A stretch of 64,000 nt of DNA from CAYMAI01 sp964388445 (GCA_964388445.1 CAYMAI010000001.1:186001-250000); one strand, 5' to 3'. Positions 8,748 through 18,363 are shown, counted from the first letter of the stretch. The notes: generated by a model from the letters alone, not told the origin. Made by a program: numbers and translations.

Positions 8748-10571
8748 ATGATCAGAGGAACATATTTGGGTCTCGAAGCGGCAAGACGCGGGCTTATGGC
8801 CGCGCAATCCGCGCTGGACACAGTCAGCCACAACGTGGCGAACGCCAACACGCCCGGTTTCAGCCGCCAGCGCGTCGTGCTTAAAGCCACCGAAGCCTTG
8901 CCCGTGCCGGGAATAATGATGGGCACGCAGGCTGGACAAGTCGGCACAGGCGTGCGCGTGGAAAGCATCGAGCGGATACGCAGCCAGTTTCTCGACCAGA
9001 TTTTCCGTGCGGAGAGCGGTTATCAGGGCGAACTCGACACTGTGCAAACGGGACTGGAAAATATCGAGATGCTTTTCAACGAGCCGGGCGAGCGCGGGTT
9101 TTCGAACATACTCGATTCGTTCTTCAAGGCGTGGGAGCTATTGTCCAACGACCCGGAGGGAACGAGCGCGCGGGCGAACCTGCGCGAAGTAAGCCAAACG
9201 CTGATTACGTCGATAAAAGACATCGACAACGGTTTCGAGAGCGAAATTAGACGCATTAACGACCAAATCGGCATCAAAGTAGGCGAAGTGAACGCGCTGA
9301 CGCGTCAAATCGCCGGTCTGAACAAGGAAATCGTCAACATCGAAGGCAGCCCCAGCCGCAACGCGAACGACTTGCGCGACCAGCGCGACCTTCTCGTCAG
9401 CCAGCTTTCGAAACTCATCAACATCAACGTGCACGAAGACCAGTTCGGCGCGTATTCGGTGAACGTCGCGGGACATCCGATTGTGCAGGGCATTTTCACG
9501 ACCGACCTGCAAATCCGCACTATAGAATCGCAAAGCGGCATTTCGTACGAAATCGGGCTTGCGAACAAACTGCCGCTCGACCTGCAAAGCGGCGAGCTTT
9601 TCGGCCTCGTCCAACTTCGGGACAAGTACATTTTGGAAGTGCGCCACAAGTTCAACATCGCCGTAAGTTCCGTCGTCAACCGCGTGAACTCGCTTCACCG
9701 CGAGGGCTACGGGCTGGACGGCGCGACGAACCGCTCGTTTTTCATGGACTTCGTCACCCGCCAGATTTCCGGGCTGAATTCGCTTCCCTCGCTGACCGGC
9801 CTCGATACGAAGCTGTTCGATTTGGGAATTTCGAGCGGCGACTTTTTCATCGGCGACAAGCGGATAAAAATCACGGACGAAGACGTGCTGCCGGATTCCA
9901 CGATTACCGTGCGCGATATTTTGCGGCGCGTGTTCGACGCGACGGGCGGGCGCGTGCAGGGCGTCGAGGGCGATAACTCCACCGTGATTCTGGAGCTTCA
10001 CAACCCGGCGGATATGGAAGCGGGCGGCAGTGCAAGCGCGTTCGAAAGCCGCATCAACGCCAAGGCCGGAACCACGAATTTCCTTCAGCTGTTGGGTCTC
10101 GTGCCGGAAAACGAAACATCGGTGCCGCAAGACCCGCCATACGTGAACATCGCCAAGGCGCTGAGGCTGAATCCGCTGATATTGAACGACCTCGGCACGA
10201 TCGCGGCGGCGCGTGCGGGCGACGACGGAGGCTTCAGCGGGCCGGGCGACAACCGGCTGGCGCTGGATATGGCGGACCTCAAGAACTTCGCCAGCTTCGT
10301 CGAGGGCGACACGATTTTCGGCTATTACAGAAGCACGGTGATTTCGCTCGGCGTTCAGCTTCAGGAAACCTCGCGGGCGGCGAACATACAAAACCTGGTT
10401 ATCGAACAAATCGAAATGCGTATCGAATCCGTATCCGGCGTGAATCTGGATGAAGAGGCGATAAACATGATTCGCTATCAGCGCTCGGTGGAAGCCAGTT
10501 CCAGAATGATTTCCGCTCTCGACAGCGTGCTCGACAGGATAATAAATAACATGGGGCTCGTGGGGAGGTAA
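8748..10571 (+). CDS. flgK: Flagellar hook-associated protein 1 (FlgK)
   Basis: 607 aa, slightly longer than usual. FlgK forms the first hook-filament junction ring. The N-terminus has the rod/hook signature: 'GLEAARRGLMAAQSALDTVS' and 'HNVANANTPGFSRQRV'. The helical D0/D1 segment with 'ERIRSQFLDQIFR' follows. The C-terminal D0 helix 'NLDEEAINMIRYQRSVEASS' and 'RMISALDSVLDRIINNMG' is canonical. The middle 400 residues are the variable beta domains. flgL follows after 6 bases, so the two junction proteins should be made together and share FlgN. Confidence 0.97.
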   Translation: MIRGTYLGLEAARRGLMAAQSALDTVSHNVANANTPGFSRQRVVLKATEALPVPGIMMGTQAGQVGTGVRVESIERIRSQFLDQIFRAESGYQGELDTVQTGLENIEMLFNEPGERGFSNILDSFFKAWELLSNDPEGTSARANLREVSQTLITSIKDIDNGFESEIRRINDQIGIKVGEVNALTRQIAGLNKEIVNIEGSPSRNANDLRDQRDLLVSQLSKLININVHEDQFGAYSVNVAGHPIVQGIFTTDLQIRTIESQSGISYEIGLANKLPLDLQSGELFGLVQLRDKYILEVRHKFNIAVSSVVNRVNSLHREGYGLDGATNRSFFMDFVTRQISGLNSLPSLTGLDTKLFDLGISSGDFFIGDKRIKITDEDVLPDSTITVRDILRRVFDATGGRVQGVEGDNSTVILELHNPADMEAGGSASAFESRINAKAGTTNFLQLLGLVPENETSVPQDPPYVNIAKALRLNPLILNDLGTIAAARAGDDGGFSGPGDNRLALDMADLKNFASFVEGDTIFGYYRSTVISLGVQLQETSRAANIQNLVIEQIEMRIESVSGVNLDEEAINMIRYQRSVEASSRMISALDSVLDRIINNMGLVGR

Positions 10572-10577
10572 CCGGGC

Positions 10578-13310
10578 GTGAGGATTTCGAGCGGCACGAT
10601 GATCAACAACTTCCTGCGGCGGCTGTCCGAGCTCGACACGCGCCTAGTGAAACTCCAAAATCAAGTTTCGACGGGCAACCTGTTCAACCGGCCGGGCGAA
10701 AATCCCGCCGGCTCCGCCCAGGTAATGAGCATCGGCATCCTCATCGAACATCTCGTGCAATATCGCGAAAACATGTACGACGGGAAAAGCCGGCTCGATT
10801 TCATGGACGAAAATTTGGGCGCGGTTGGCGATTACATGCACCGGGCGAGAGAGCTTGCCGTGCAAGGCGCGAACACCCACCTTTCGGACTCCGACCGCCG
10901 GGCAATTGCGCTCGAACTCGACCAGATTATCCGCGGAGTCGGCAACCTCGCCAACGCCGACCACAATTCGAAATATCTTTACGCCGGATATCAAACCCTT
11001 CGCCAGCCTTTCGAACTTATGTTCGGCCAGTCGAACGCGTACGTGGGAGACGTGTCGTATCGCGGCGACGCAGGCGTGATTGCACGCAACATCGGTAACG
11101 CCAGCGACATAGACGTGAATTTCACGGGCAAAGAAGTGTTTATGGGCCAAACGCAGGAATTCCTCGGCCGCGCGGTTACGGGCAAGGCGCTTGGATATTC
11201 CGGCTTTTTCCGCATCAACGGCAAGACCGTGAACGTTTTTCAGACGGATACGCTGCTGGACGTGCGAAACAAAATTAACGGCACGAAAGACATCGGCGTA
11301 ATAGCGCGCATCGAGCCGAATTTCAAACTGCGGCTCGAATCGCTTACGGCTGCGGGCGACATACGCCTCGAAGACACGGGCGGGAGAATTCTCGAAAACC
11401 TTGGACTCATCGAACGCGGCGCGTACAACATAGCGGAAACGCCGCCCGCGCTTCCGCTGATCGATTCTCTCGGCGCAATCAAAACCGGCACGGCGCTTGC
11501 GGATTTCCCCTCGCCGCCCGGACCCGGCGTAACGATTGACGAAACGAACAACCGGCTCGTTTTGAGGCTCGGCCCCTCGGCGAACGACGGCGATACCGTG
11601 CGCGTGGCGATATCGCTTACGCAGGGGAATTACGCGACGATGGGCGAATTAGTGGATATGCTGCAAACGCGCATCGACGCGGGACTCGGACCGGGCAAGG
11701 TTATCGTTCGCGAAAACGCCGGCGCGATAGAGCTCGAAACCGGAGCGAACGGCTCCGGCGTACTCGCCCAAGACTTCGTAATCGGCGGCCAGGATCCGCA
11801 GGGATTGCCCGACACCGCAAGCGTGCTGCTCGGACTCACGGCGGCGGGCGGGCCGGAAACCGCGGACAGCGGCGGCACGGACGGAAACGATAAGTTCTCG
11901 ATCGACCTCGGCATTACCGCGCATCCCGGCGGCCTCGACCTCGACCCGGTGACGATAGATATCGACGCCGCCTCGTCGCTCACGGTTTCGGACCTCGCGG
12001 ACAGCATCAACACCGGAATCCGCAAAAGCAGGCTGAACGGACTCGTCGAGGCGTCGGTTCATAACGGCAGGCTGATGCTGGAAACTACGCTCAAAGGAAA
12101 GGAAGTGCTCGGCGCCGACTTGCAGTTCGCCGACGTTACGCCGGGCACGCTCGCCGCGCTCGGAATTGTGAATTCGCCCACTTCCGCAAGAGTAATAGGA
12201 ACCGCGGGATTTCCGCCGGGCATTACGATTACCGCGGGCGTGGACGACAGCTTCAACATCGACCTCGGCCCTGCAGCGAGCGGCGATTGGAGCGACCCGC
12301 CGCCGCAAACGCTGACGCTCACCGCCGGCGCATACCTTACGGCGTCCGCGCTCGCCTCGGAAATAAACACCGCGATTCTCGCGAACCCAGTTTTAAACGG
12401 AAACGTCGAGGCGATAACTTTCAGCATCGCCGGCGTGGAATTCGTCGAACTACGCACGCTAGCGGCGGGAAGCGGCGTGGACATTTCAGACCTTTCTCTT
12501 ACGGACGCTCTGCCCGGCACGCTCGCGAATCTCGGCCTAGCCGGCCCGACAATCCCCGGCGGCGGCAGCACGGACGGCACGGGCGAAAAAATCGAAGCCG
12601 AAAACCTGTTCGCCAGCCTCATCCGATTGCGCGACGACATGCTAGGCGTGGCGCAGAAATCGTCGAAGCTGACGGAAATGATGAACGCCGAGACGAACGA
12701 ATGGCTGGGACTTCTTCCAAACGACCGCATTGAAATCACGGCGGGCGGAAATACGCTTACTGTTTCCGTACGCGACTACACGACGCTCGGCGACCTTGCG
12801 AAAGAGCTTGGAAAATTCCTCGGCATCGGCGTGGACGTGTACGTTACCGGCGACGGCAGAATTTTCCTGGAAAATATTTCAAACCAGCCGATAGCCGGAT
12901 TTTCGATAAAGGCATACAGCCCGCAAGGCGCGGATCGAGCGGTTTTCAACAAAGCTTTCGAGCGTTTCACCGGCACCGTTCTTCCGCAGTCAACGATTTA
13001 TTCGAGCTTTTTAAAAGACGAATCGCGGTTCGAAAGCATTTCGCTTTTAAGGCTAGGCGAAGTCGAGGACGCCCGGCTTCATGTAATCGACTACCGTTCG
13101 CGCACGGGCAGCGCCGTAAGGCGGCTCGAATTCGGCGTGGAACAAAGCGAGGCGTTCGAAGTTCAGCTTTACGACCGCAAACTGCAGGTGCAGGGCGCGG
13201 ATATGGCCGAAGTGATAACCAGATTTCAGGCGGAGGAGAACATCCTTAGAGCGGTTCTTTCGATGGGCTCGCGGGTCATTCCGGCGACGCTCTTCGACTT
13301 CTTGAGGTAA
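10578..13310 (+). CDS. flgL: Flagellar hook-associated protein 3 (FlgL), greatly enlarged
   Basis: 910 aa from GTG 10578 (GGGGAGG upstream), about three times the usual 300. The N-terminus 'MRISSGTMINNFLRRLSELD' and 'LVKLQNQVSTG' and the C-terminus 'ENILRAVLSMGSRVIPATLF' are FlgL/flagellin helices that form the second junction ring. The interior holds repeated blocks of about 125 residues. Two near copies end 'DVTPGTLAALGIV' and 'DALPGTLANLGLA', and each has a '..LTVSDLADSINTGI..' or '..LTASALASEINTAI..' strand-helix typical of flagellin hook-IN motifs; a more diverged copy precedes them. Enlargement parallels that of FliD and flagellin in this genome. Confidence 0.92.
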   Translation: MRISSGTMINNFLRRLSELDTRLVKLQNQVSTGNLFNRPGENPAGSAQVMSIGILIEHLVQYRENMYDGKSRLDFMDENLGAVGDYMHRARELAVQGANTHLSDSDRRAIALELDQIIRGVGNLANADHNSKYLYAGYQTLRQPFELMFGQSNAYVGDVSYRGDAGVIARNIGNASDIDVNFTGKEVFMGQTQEFLGRAVTGKALGYSGFFRINGKTVNVFQTDTLLDVRNKINGTKDIGVIARIEPNFKLRLESLTAAGDIRLEDTGGRILENLGLIERGAYNIAETPPALPLIDSLGAIKTGTALADFPSPPGPGVTIDETNNRLVLRLGPSANDGDTVRVAISLTQGNYATMGELVDMLQTRIDAGLGPGKVIVRENAGAIELETGANGSGVLAQDFVIGGQDPQGLPDTASVLLGLTAAGGPETADSGGTDGNDKFSIDLGITAHPGGLDLDPVTIDIDAASSLTVSDLADSINTGIRKSRLNGLVEASVHNGRLMLETTLKGKEVLGADLQFADVTPGTLAALGIVNSPTSARVIGTAGFPPGITITAGVDDSFNIDLGPAASGDWSDPPPQTLTLTAGAYLTASALASEINTAILANPVLNGNVEAITFSIAGVEFVELRTLAAGSGVDISDLSLTDALPGTLANLGLAGPTIPGGGSTDGTGEKIEAENLFASLIRLRDDMLGVAQKSSKLTEMMNAETNEWLGLLPNDRIEITAGGNTLTVSVRDYTTLGDLAKELGKFLGIGVDVYVTGDGRIFLENISNQPIAGFSIKAYSPQGADRAVFNKAFERFTGTVLPQSTIYSSFLKDESRFESISLLRLGEVEDARLHVIDYRSRTGSAVRRLEFGVEQSEAFEVQLYDRKLQVQGADMAEVITRFQAEENILRAVLSMGSRVIPATLFDFLR

Positions 13311-13312
13311 CC

Positions 13313-13756
13313 ATGGAACTTGGCGCGGCAGAAACCGGTACGGGCAAAATGCGGATATCGATTCGCACGGCGCCCGCGCGTATGGACATTCAAAACGGCC
13401 GCACGAGACTCGAAATCGATTCGTCGAAGCCGCGCGAAGAGCTTGGCTATCGCGGCTGGCATTCCGGAATCGCCGCCCTGCAAAGCTTTTCATACTCGCG
13501 CTCCTCGAAGGGCATCGAAAGGCGCGTCCGTGGCGGAATCGAGCTTTCGAGAATCGAAAACAGAGGAAATCCGATTGCGGAGCAGGCGCGGCGAAGGCTA
13601 TCGGAATATTGGAGCGACCATTCAGTCGAAATGGCGTTTTTGCCCGAGTCTCCGCCGCAGGTTCGCGTGGAATTCACGCCCGCGGAAATTTCAATCGAGC
13701 CCGCGCGTCTCGAAGTCGAGTTTGTGCCCGTAACCGGGCTGAACATAATCGTATAG
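13313..13756 (+). CDS. DUF6470 / YviE-like flagellar operon protein
   Basis: 147 aa starting 3 bases after flgL. The residues 'IRTAPARMDIQNGRTRLEID' followed by a 'P...LGY' motif, and a C-terminus with alternating 'V.VEF.P..I.IEPA.LEVEF' strands, resemble the B. subtilis YviE family. The location between flgL and fliW is exactly that of yviE in B. subtilis. No enzyme motif is present and its role is unknown. Assigned by position and overall pattern rather than a strong motif. Confidence 0.65.
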   Translation: MELGAAETGTGKMRISIRTAPARMDIQNGRTRLEIDSSKPREELGYRGWHSGIAALQSFSYSRSSKGIERRVRGGIELSRIENRGNPIAEQARRRLSEYWSDHSVEMAFLPESPPQVRVEFTPAEISIEPARLEVEFVPVTGLNIIV

Positions 13757-13764
13757 GAGAAATC

Positions 13765-14250
13765 ATGCAGGTAAGCACGGAAAGATTCGGACCGGTAGAG
13801 ATAAATCCGGAGGAGATATACGACTTTCCGCTCGGCATAATCGGCTTCCCGGAATACCATAAGTACGGCATACATCGCGACCCAAAGCTTGCGCCGTTCA
13901 TGTGGCTGCAATCGCTGGAGGAGCCGCGGCTATGCTTTTTCGTCGTCGAGCCGTTTTCGCTTTTCCCCGACTATGAAATCGAAGTGAAACTCGACGGCGT
14001 TCTTCGCCGGGACATCGGAGACCCGGAAAATCTTATCGTTTTGAATATCTGCACAATCGCGGCCGACTTTCGCGACAGCACCGCGAATTTGCTCGCCCCG
14101 CTAATCGTCAACAAAGTGCGCCAAGTCGGCTATCAAGTGGTGATGGAAGAAAGCGCATACACGACGCGCCACCGGCTGTTTTCGCCAGCGCCGGACGCGC
14201 CGGCGGAAGCGAGGGAGGCCGGGGACGTCGAAAAGGCGAACGCGGGCTAG
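13765..14250 (+). CDS. fliW: Flagellar assembly factor FliW
   Basis: 161 aa from ATG 13765, with GGAGA just upstream; longer upstream starts read through the previous gene. FliW binds free cytoplasmic flagellin and, when flagellin is exported, binds and inhibits CsrA. Family features: 'ERFGPVEINPEEIYDFPLGI' with 'IGFPEY', 'PFMWLQSLEEPRLCFFVVEP', 'LIVLNICTI' and 'STANLLAPLIVN'. A short Ala/Glu-rich tail follows residue about 140. The tandem csrA lies next downstream, and the partner flagellin is encoded at 34-37 kb. Confidence 0.96.
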   Translation: MQVSTERFGPVEINPEEIYDFPLGIIGFPEYHKYGIHRDPKLAPFMWLQSLEEPRLCFFVVEPFSLFPDYEIEVKLDGVLRRDIGDPENLIVLNICTIAADFRDSTANLLAPLIVNKVRQVGYQVVMEESAYTTRHRLFSPAPDAPAEAREAGDVEKANAG

Positions 14251-14365
14251 CGCGCGAAAGGCCGTTTCGCTTGCATGCGCGCCATCGCGCGGGTAAAATA
14301 AACCCGCCGCCCAAGCCCGCCGACCGCGGGCTAGAGTGAATCCGGCTGCCGGCGCAGGAGGCGCA

Positions 14366-14857
14366 GTGCTAGTAATCACAAGGCGTGTGGGCGAACGGAT
14401 CAGAATCGGCCCGTCCGTGATATTGACCGCGCAAGGAAGCGGTTCGGGCGCGGCTTTGCTTGAAATTATCACGCCGCTTTCGATTACGCTTCTGCCCGAA
14501 GGAATGAAACTGCAAAAAGAATCCGCGGCGCCTGACACGGCCGGCGGCACGCGGCGTCCGGAAGCTGATATGGAAGCGCCGGGATTCGTTCACGGCGAAA
14601 CGCGGCCGCCGGTCGCGCTGATGCGAGCCGTGGACGAAAGCCTGCGAATCGGGGCGGAAATCGAAGTGATGGTCGTGTCCGCGAAAAACGACGTCGTTAA
14701 ACTGGGGATCAAAGCGCCGCGCCACGTTCAGGTTTTGCGCGAAGAAGTGTTCGCGCGCATCGCCGAGGAAACCGCCGCCGCCGCCGCCGCGAAAGGCGCA
14801 CCGGAAATCCCCGACGACCTCCGCAGGCTGATGAAACCGAAGGAGGACGAGAAATAG
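14366..14857 (+). CDS. csrA: Tandem CsrA-like RNA-binding translational regulator (two CsrA folds in one chain)
   Basis: 163 aa from GTG 14366, preceded by AGGAGG (14356-14361); this start gives 'MLVITRRVGERIRIG', the classic CsrA N-terminus. A GTG at 14336 is in frame but lacks support. CsrA is normally about 60-75 aa and acts as a homodimer that binds GGA in hairpin loops near ribosome sites. Here residues 1-50 form one CsrA fold and about 85-138 a second, joined by a Pro/Gly/Glu-rich linker. The first fold has intact beta1 (LVITRR) but beta5 reads 'SITLLPEG' in place of 'VxVxREE'. The second fold has beta1 'VALMRAVDE' but intact beta5 'VQVLREEVFARI'. See findings. Directly after fliW, as in B. 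subtilis. Confidence 0.9.
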   Translation: MLVITRRVGERIRIGPSVILTAQGSGSGAALLEIITPLSITLLPEGMKLQKESAAPDTAGGTRRPEADMEAPGFVHGETRPPVALMRAVDESLRIGAEIEVMVVSAKNDVVKLGIKAPRHVQVLREEVFARIAEETAAAAAAKGAPEIPDDLRRLMKPKEDEK

Positions 14858-14869
14858 GAAGATAATCGA

Positions 14870-16099
14870 ATGAAAAGAATCGGGAGAATCAAGGGAATGA
14901 GGAAAATCAAGGGTTTCAAATTCATCGCGCTGGGTTTTACGGTGTTCGCGGGAGCGCTTGCTGCATTTGGTTGGTACAAGGCTGTATCAGGCCTTCCAAA
15001 TGTTATTCCCATGCCTAACAATCGCGCTGCATTTTTGCAGTCATCTTTCGACCAGACGAAGATCTATGTCGGAGGATTGCATGTTTTCGACACTGCGACT
15101 AATAAAATAGTTGTGTCTGAAAATTACAACAATCCCGGCTGGCATCGAACATCCCGACTTGGCAACTTTATATGGGTCGAGGATCAAGGCGGCACGGTAT
15201 TGCGGAAACTGAATGGCTCTACGCTTCAAGTTTTGCAAACCATTTCCATATCCCCGCCGCTTCAAAGTCCAATGGGCAATTGGAGTATAGACTGGAACGA
15301 GCAGTTTTTATATGTGATAACCGGTGAATTCGCAGAAGTTCCCGCACACAAATTCAGTTTATTAAACGGCCAATTGCTTGCGACTTCGCCAGAGCCGTTG
15401 TTCAATCGGCCTTTTAGCATTCCAGGAACGCAATATTTGTGGCTTATTGAAGGTCAACGAAGGGACCCGAACCCTTACAATTACAACTTTCCTCCGAATA
15501 CTCCTGATCCGATGATTATGCAAGCTTATAGGAAAGGCGTAGCACTCCAGGCGATCGATCCTTTAACCCTCGAAAAGATTGATGGCGTATTTTTCGGAAT
15601 GAACAACGAGGCATATGGTGCATATGCTGAAACGCCTGCAACCGTTTATCCATCGCCCGACGGTCAACGTGTTTACATTGTCGGTACTCGCGACATCGGT
15701 CCGCCTCCCGATCAATACGGCATTGAACCGCATCCTGACTGGCATAAATACAGCGGAGTAACATGCGTATCTACATCAACCGAAGAAGTAATATGGAAGC
15801 TGAATCGCGACGACGGATTTCAAGGCGTGAATGGAAGCGCGGCGATGGACTTGAGTGGAAGATTGCTTGTTGTTGTCGCCGGCTACAAGGAACACGATTT
15901 TGAGAGCGTTGAAGGCTTTGAGAATTCCGGCAACGCGCATTTTATAAACACTCTCACCAAGCAGTTCGTCACGCTGCAAGTGGGTACCGAAGAAGACAGC
16001 GACGTCGTAGTATGCACGCCGAAGCGGACGGTGTATTTTTCTCTCCCATCCCAGAACGCGCTCCTCGAATATCCGATCCCGCCAGGGTTTCTGCCTTAG
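14870..16099 (+). CDS. Membrane-anchored or secreted beta-propeller-like protein
   Basis: 409 aa, starting 12 bases after csrA. A basic N-terminus and one hydrophobic segment (FKFIALGFTVFAGALAAFGW, residues about 15-34) indicate a signal anchor. The rest resembles YVTN/quinoprotein propellers: 'SFDQTKIYVGGLHVFDTATN', 'VEDQGGTVLRKLNGSTLQVL' and 'YPSPDGQRVYIVGTRD' blades. It ends with 'EYPIPPGFLP'; a relic of the same tail lies at 44262-44333 on the other strand. Base composition is more AT-rich than the flagellar genes, so it is probably not a functional part of that operon. Function unknown. Confidence 0.7.
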   Translation: MKRIGRIKGMRKIKGFKFIALGFTVFAGALAAFGWYKAVSGLPNVIPMPNNRAAFLQSSFDQTKIYVGGLHVFDTATNKIVVSENYNNPGWHRTSRLGNFIWVEDQGGTVLRKLNGSTLQVLQTISISPPLQSPMGNWSIDWNEQFLYVITGEFAEVPAHKFSLLNGQLLATSPEPLFNRPFSIPGTQYLWLIEGQRRDPNPYNYNFPPNTPDPMIMQAYRKGVALQAIDPLTLEKIDGVFFGMNNEAYGAYAETPATVYPSPDGQRVYIVGTRDIGPPPDQYGIEPHPDWHKYSGVTCVSTSTEEVIWKLNRDDGFQGVNGSAAMDLSGRLLVVVAGYKEHDFESVEGFENSGNAHFINTLTKQFVTLQVGTEEDSDVVVCTPKRTVYFSLPSQNALLEYPIPPGFLP

Positions 16100-16214
16100 C
16101 AGCTGCACGCTCCCGTCCCAGCAATCCCTCGTCCGGTTCCCGATGCCGTAGGGGCGGCGCGGGCGCGCGAAACTGGGCGCTCCGGGAGTGCGGCATGAAT
16201 GAGTCTATTTAAAG

Positions 16215-18038
16215 CTACTTTTTCCTAACCGTTTTCGCGCGAACTTCCGCTGCCATTTTGTCCGACAGCGCGTCAATCGTCATTTTGCCCAAATCGCCGT
16301 CGAAATAGCCGTTTATCGAATACTCGCCGGATTCGATTTCCTTGTCGCCGACGACGATGATGTACGGAATTTTCATCATTTTGTGCGTGCGGATTTTCTT
16401 GCCCAGTTTTTCGTCGCTCTCGTCGAGCTCCACTCTGAACCCGGCCGCGGATAGCTTCGCCGCAAGGCCCGCCGCGTGCTCGCGGTGCGCCTCGCCGATT
16501 GGCAGAACCGCCGCCTGCACGGGCGCAATCCACAGCGGAAATGCGCCGCCGAATTCCTCTATCATCAGCCCGAAAAACCGCTCGAAGCTGCCGAGAATCG
16601 CCCGGTGCACCATGACCGGCCTGTGCTTCGCGCCGTCCTCGCCGACGTAAGTTAGGTCGAACCTTTCGGGCAGGTTGAAGTCCACCTGCACGGTCGAGCC
16701 CTGCCACTCGCGGCCGAGCGAGTCGCGCACGATCATATCGACTTTCGGGCCGTAAAACGCGCCGTCTTTTTCCTTTACGTCGTAAGGTATGCCGATGTCG
16801 TCGAGTACGTCTCGCAGCCCTTCGGTCGCCATCTCCCAGACCGCCGGGTCGCCGATAGCCTTTTCCGGCATCGTTTTGAGGCTGACCGAGTATTCGAAGC
16901 CGAACGTGTCGTAGACGTCGAAACAGAACTCCAAAACTTTGCGGCTTTCCGCGCGAAACTGCTCCGGCGTGCAGAAAATGTGCGCGTCGTCCTGTGTGAA
17001 TCCGCGCACGCGTAGTAGCCCGTGCAAAACGCCGCCGCGCTCGTAGCGATAGACGGTGCCGAACTCGAACATGCGTATCGGAAGCTCGCGATAGCTGCGC
17101 AGCGTGCTGCCGTAAACCAGAAGGTGCATCGGGCAGTTCATCGGCTTCAGGCCGTAGCTGCCGAAGTCGCTCGCCTCGCGCCGCCCTTCTTTCTTGGCAG
17201 CTTCGAGCCGCTCGGTTTCGTCGAGCGAGGTCACCATGAACATGTTTTCGCGATAGTTCGACATATGGCCGCTTGTTTCCCACGCCTCGGTGCGCATGAT
17301 GTGGGGTGTTTGCAGAGGCACGTAGCCGCGCTTTTCGTGCTCGTCCCACATGTAATCGCGCAGGATTTCCAGCATTGCGGCGCCCTTCGGATGATATACG
17401 GGAAGGCCGGGGCCGAGTTCCGGATATATGTTGAATAGGCCGATTTCGCGGCCGACTTTTCTGTGGTCGCGCCGCTCGGCTTCTTCGAGTTTTTTTAAGT
17501 GCTCCTTCAGTTCCGCTTGCGTATCGAAGCAGGTTCCGTATATTCGGGTGAGCATTTTGTTTCGCTCGTCGCCGCGCCAATACGCTCCGCTGACAGCGAG
17601 CAGCTTGAAGTGTTTAAGTTCGCCCGTTGTTTCGACGTGCGGGCCGGCGCAAAGGTCGATAAATTCGCCGGAGCGGTAGAAGCTGATTTTCTCGCCGTCG
17701 GGAATAGCGTCGAGAAGCTCGAATTTATATTCGCCCCAGTCCTTGATTAGGGCGCGCGCTTCGTCGCGTGCGGCTTCGGAATATTCGAACTTCGCGGGCG
17801 CGGCCGCGATTTGGCGCATCTCGTCCTCTATGCGCGACAGGTCCTCTTCCGTTATCGTGCCGGCGACGTCGAAGTCGTAGTAGAAGCCTTCCTCGATTGC
17901 GGGGCCGATGGCGAGCTTCGTGCCGGGCCATAGCCGCATGACGGCCTCGGCCATCAAATGCGAGCAAGAGTGGCGCAGCCTGTGAAGCCGCTCGGCACGC
18001 TCGTCGTGCGACGGGTCTTTCCTAATCACCGGACACAT
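16215..18038 (-). CDS. thrS: Threonyl-tRNA synthetase lacking the TGS domain
   Basis: 607 aa from ATG 18038 (GAGG 9 bases upstream; TATAAT at 18078-18073). It charges tRNA-Thr. The editing domain is present: H23/H27 in 'RLRHSCSHLMAEAV' and 'FIDLCAGPHVETT'. The class II core shows 'ETSGHMSNYRENMF', Zn ligand region 'LKPMNCPMHLLVYG', motif 2 'YRYERGGVLHGLLRVRGF' and motif 3 'PVMVHRAILGSFERFFGLMI'. The anticodon domain begins 'PVQAAVLPIGEAH'. The roughly 60-residue N-terminal TGS domain of E. coli-type enzymes is missing; the open frame continues upstream of the ATG but encodes no TGS-like sequence. Confidence 0.96.
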   Translation of the reverse strand: MCPVIRKDPSHDERAERLHRLRHSCSHLMAEAVMRLWPGTKLAIGPAIEEGFYYDFDVAGTITEEDLSRIEDEMRQIAAAPAKFEYSEAARDEARALIKDWGEYKFELLDAIPDGEKISFYRSGEFIDLCAGPHVETTGELKHFKLLAVSGAYWRGDERNKMLTRIYGTCFDTQAELKEHLKKLEEAERRDHRKVGREIGLFNIYPELGPGLPVYHPKGAAMLEILRDYMWDEHEKRGYVPLQTPHIMRTEAWETSGHMSNYRENMFMVTSLDETERLEAAKKEGRREASDFGSYGLKPMNCPMHLLVYGSTLRSYRELPIRMFEFGTVYRYERGGVLHGLLRVRGFTQDDAHIFCTPEQFRAESRKVLEFCFDVYDTFGFEYSVSLKTMPEKAIGDPAVWEMATEGLRDVLDDIGIPYDVKEKDGAFYGPKVDMIVRDSLGREWQGSTVQVDFNLPERFDLTYVGEDGAKHRPVMVHRAILGSFERFFGLMIEEFGGAFPLWIAPVQAAVLPIGEAHREHAAGLAAKLSAAGFRVELDESDEKLGKKIRTHKMMKIPYIIVVGDKEIESGEYSINGYFDGDLGKMTIDALSDKMAAEVRAKTVRKK

Positions 18039-18072
18039 GATGAAAATCCTCGAAAATGAAAATTGAAACGGC

Positions 18073-18078
18073 ATTATA
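18073..18078 (-). promoter_or_regulatory. -10 element of thrS
   Basis: TATAAT on the minus strand, 34 bases before the thrS ATG. No clear -35 is seen. No T-box-like leader is present; the predicted leader is under 35 bases. Confidence 0.5.
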
Positions 18079-18363
18079 CCCCTACGGCGGCGGAAAATCT
18101 CCCGATTAAAGAATGAAGAGCTTCGCCAGCCAAAACAAGACTTGGCACCGCGTCGGTAGTTATTTCTCTTCACGGTTTTTTTGGTAACCGCCGGAATAGC
18201 GATTCCGAAAAGACAGCAAGCCGTTTCGCGCGTCTGAAATTCGCTCGCATTTCGATATGGCTTTGAATTATTATTGATTCTTAAATGATTCCATTTACTT
18301 AGCGGTAGAGTTTATCCCCGCAATTTATCGAAAACCGGATCGGGATAAATCTGTTCCTTACTT

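Noticed and set aside
9138..10409. 423-codon antisense ORF in flgK
   Set aside because: Shadow; low-complexity Val/Arg composition and no RBS.
16273..17580. 435-codon ORF inside thrS, same strand, other frame
   Set aside because: Arg/Ala-rich shadow of a GC-rich gene; thrS frame is fully conserved.
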